A program made the translations under genes and the position numbers. A DNA stretch of 33,880 nucleotides from the NCBI GenBank assembly GCA_031283965.1, contig JAITAU010000059.1, positions 1 through 33,880 of the forward strand, given 5' to 3'. Positions 33,141 to 33,880 of the stretch are shown here, piece by piece. Origin of the DNA: Holosporaceae bacterium (lineage in GTDB: Bacteria; Pseudomonadota; Alphaproteobacteria; UBA3830). The notes under the pieces were generated by a model. The model searched no databases. It was not told where the DNA came from and saw nothing but the letters and a program-made list of their open reading frames with translations. Within the stretch, counting starts at the first letter, position 1. Each line of letters starts with the position of its first letter.

Positions 33141-33662
33141 TTATTTGTGTTCAATTTTCCCTTCTATTAAAGAGATCTTCTTTTTCAGTGACAATTGGCT
33201 CTCCCCCCACTTATTGGCATTTTCTTCACATGGTCCTACGGACATTTCTCTCATCTCATCAATGGATTTCTCGCGAAGCTTCAAATACCAGTCTGCTATA
33301 AACAAGACTACTTCAAACACACTGCTGACCTCCAGCTTCTCCAACATATTGTCTTTTACAAGCTTGAGCTTTTCTATCGACGTAAGGCGATTGTAACCTA
33401 TTACGATATCGCACATAGTATTTACTATCTCACCAAGCTCTTCTAAAGACTTGTGTAGATTTTCTGAAGCAGTCGCAATATTGGTCATTCGTTCGTCAGT
33501 AGAAGACGGCAACAATTGCTCGTTATTATTCTCCTCCATAGCCGTCAGCGACGGAACCGCCACGGCAAGCATCACCGCCGTCAGTATCCTAGCAATTGCG
33601 CCTCCGAATAAATTACCAAGAATAAAACTCTTGTGCACCGTACTTCTGTTCTCACACGTCAT
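33141..33662 (-). CDS. Small unrecognised secreted protein
   Basis: The predicted product has 173 residues. The frame is open from 33707, but ATG 33662 has a near-perfect AGGAGG seven bases upstream and a promoter just before that. A long n-region (MTCENRSTVHKSFILGN...) precedes a hydrophobic core IARILTAVMLAVAVPSLTA, with probable cleavage after LTA near residue 41. The mature part (about 130 residues) is mostly helical and charged, rich in Glu, Lys and Leu, with Cys at two positions. It suggests a small periplasmic or exported helical protein. No family is recognised. Like the serine-linker protein at the other end of the window it is a lineage-type secreted protein; no sequence link between the two is visible. 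Confidence 0.65.
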   Translation of the reverse strand: MTCENRSTVHKSFILGNLFGGAIARILTAVMLAVAVPSLTAMEENNNEQLLPSSTDERMTNIATASENLHKSLEELGEIVNTMCDIVIGYNRLTSIEKLKLVKDNMLEKLEVSSVFEVVLFIADWYLKLREKSIDEMREMSVGPCEENANKWGESQLSLKKKISLIEGKIEHK

Positions 33663-33694
33663 AACTTTTCCTCCTACAACTTTACGCGTTGGGC

Positions 33695-33723
33695 AGAGTA
33701 GCAACATTTGAAAGAAATGTCTA
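33695..33723 (-). promoter_or_regulatory. Promoter of the small secreted protein gene
   Basis: On the minus strand a -35 TAGACA (33718-33723, five of six) is followed after exactly 17 bases by an extended -10 TGC-TACTCT (hexamer 33695-33700). The predicted start near 33688 leaves a leader of about 25 bases holding AGGAGG. The upstream sequence (33724-33755) is AT-rich. From 33761 one plus-strand frame is open to the window edge, but nothing in it is recognisable. Confidence 0.5.
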
Positions 33724-33880
33724 CTTAAAAGAAATAAATTTTATTGAATAAATGACTTAGCCAGCAAAGTCACGGATTCCAGTGGCTATAAACACGGCGG
33801 AAGACCATCACAAGCATCCATCCTGGCTCTCGGCATTATCCGTAGGCGGCAGTTTTTCCGATTGGCGACGAATGGCGATT

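Noticed and set aside
33761-33880. Plus-strand frame open to the right edge (containing HPSWLSALSVGGSFSDW)
   Set aside because: Too short, no start codon with a ribosome site, and no recognisable family; mobile-element origin was considered but cannot be supported.
1-33880. CRISPR array, toxin-antitoxin pair, prophage or restriction module
   Set aside because: No regularly spaced repeats, no paired small genes with such motifs, and no phage or methylase domains were seen on either strand.

Overview
The window is a gene-dense, moderate-GC chromosomal segment from an alphaproteobacterium. Three things support this. The block rpsB-tsf-pyrH-frr-uppS-cdsA-rseP-bamA-skp-lpxD-fabZ-lpxA-lpxI/lpxB is in the classic alphaproteobacterial order. 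Lipid A synthesis uses the LpxI-type hydrolase. The tRNA-Glu has no encoded CCA. Some traits hint at a reduced or host-associated lineage: tight overlaps, a missing dxr, an IS630-type remnant and unrecognised secreted proteins. I cannot name a genus from sequence alone.

Layout. 1-1.85 kb (+): the tail of an unknown gene, then a secreted 485-residue protein with a serine-rich linker. 1.83-3.2 kb (-): infC and prmA, coupled by a GTGA overlap. 3.4-6.3 kb (+): an MshL-like secretin lipoprotein and two type IV prepilin-like proteins. 6.4-11.64 kb (-): pheS-pheT-lepA. 11.75-12.07 kb (-): an IS630-type transposase remnant. 12.07-24.9 kb (-): one continuous run from rpsB down to an in-frame LpxI-LpxB fusion. 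It makes ribosomal protein S2, EF-Ts, UMP kinase and ribosome recycling factor. It also makes undecaprenyl-PP and CDP-DAG synthesis enzymes, outer-membrane biogenesis factors (RseP, BamA, Skp) and lipid A enzymes. 25.2-29.66 kb (+): trpS, HU, a small outer-membrane barrel protein, dnaN and recF. 29.7-31.65 kb (-): a Kef-type antiporter and rnhB. 31.94-33.1 kb: tRNA-Glu (+), rlpA (-) and an Smr-domain protein (+). 33.14-33.66 kb (-): a small secreted protein with a well-formed promoter and Shine-Dalgarno.

Most of the window is housekeeping. The most unusual observations are: the single-polypeptide LpxI-LpxB enzyme with almost no linker; an 81-bp-period in-frame duplication at the mature N terminus of Skp; the clean absence of dxr between cdsA and rseP; a deviant UppS motif; an orphan secretin plus two pilins with no motor genes beside them; and several dyad or tandem repeats at promoters (upstream of the serine-rich secreted protein, between infC and the secretin, around the trpS promoter, at the rpsB promoter, before the outer-membrane barrel gene, and upstream of tRNA-Glu). 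I found no CRISPR array, rRNA, prophage module or complete mobile element. No clear intrinsic terminator was seen at any operon end.
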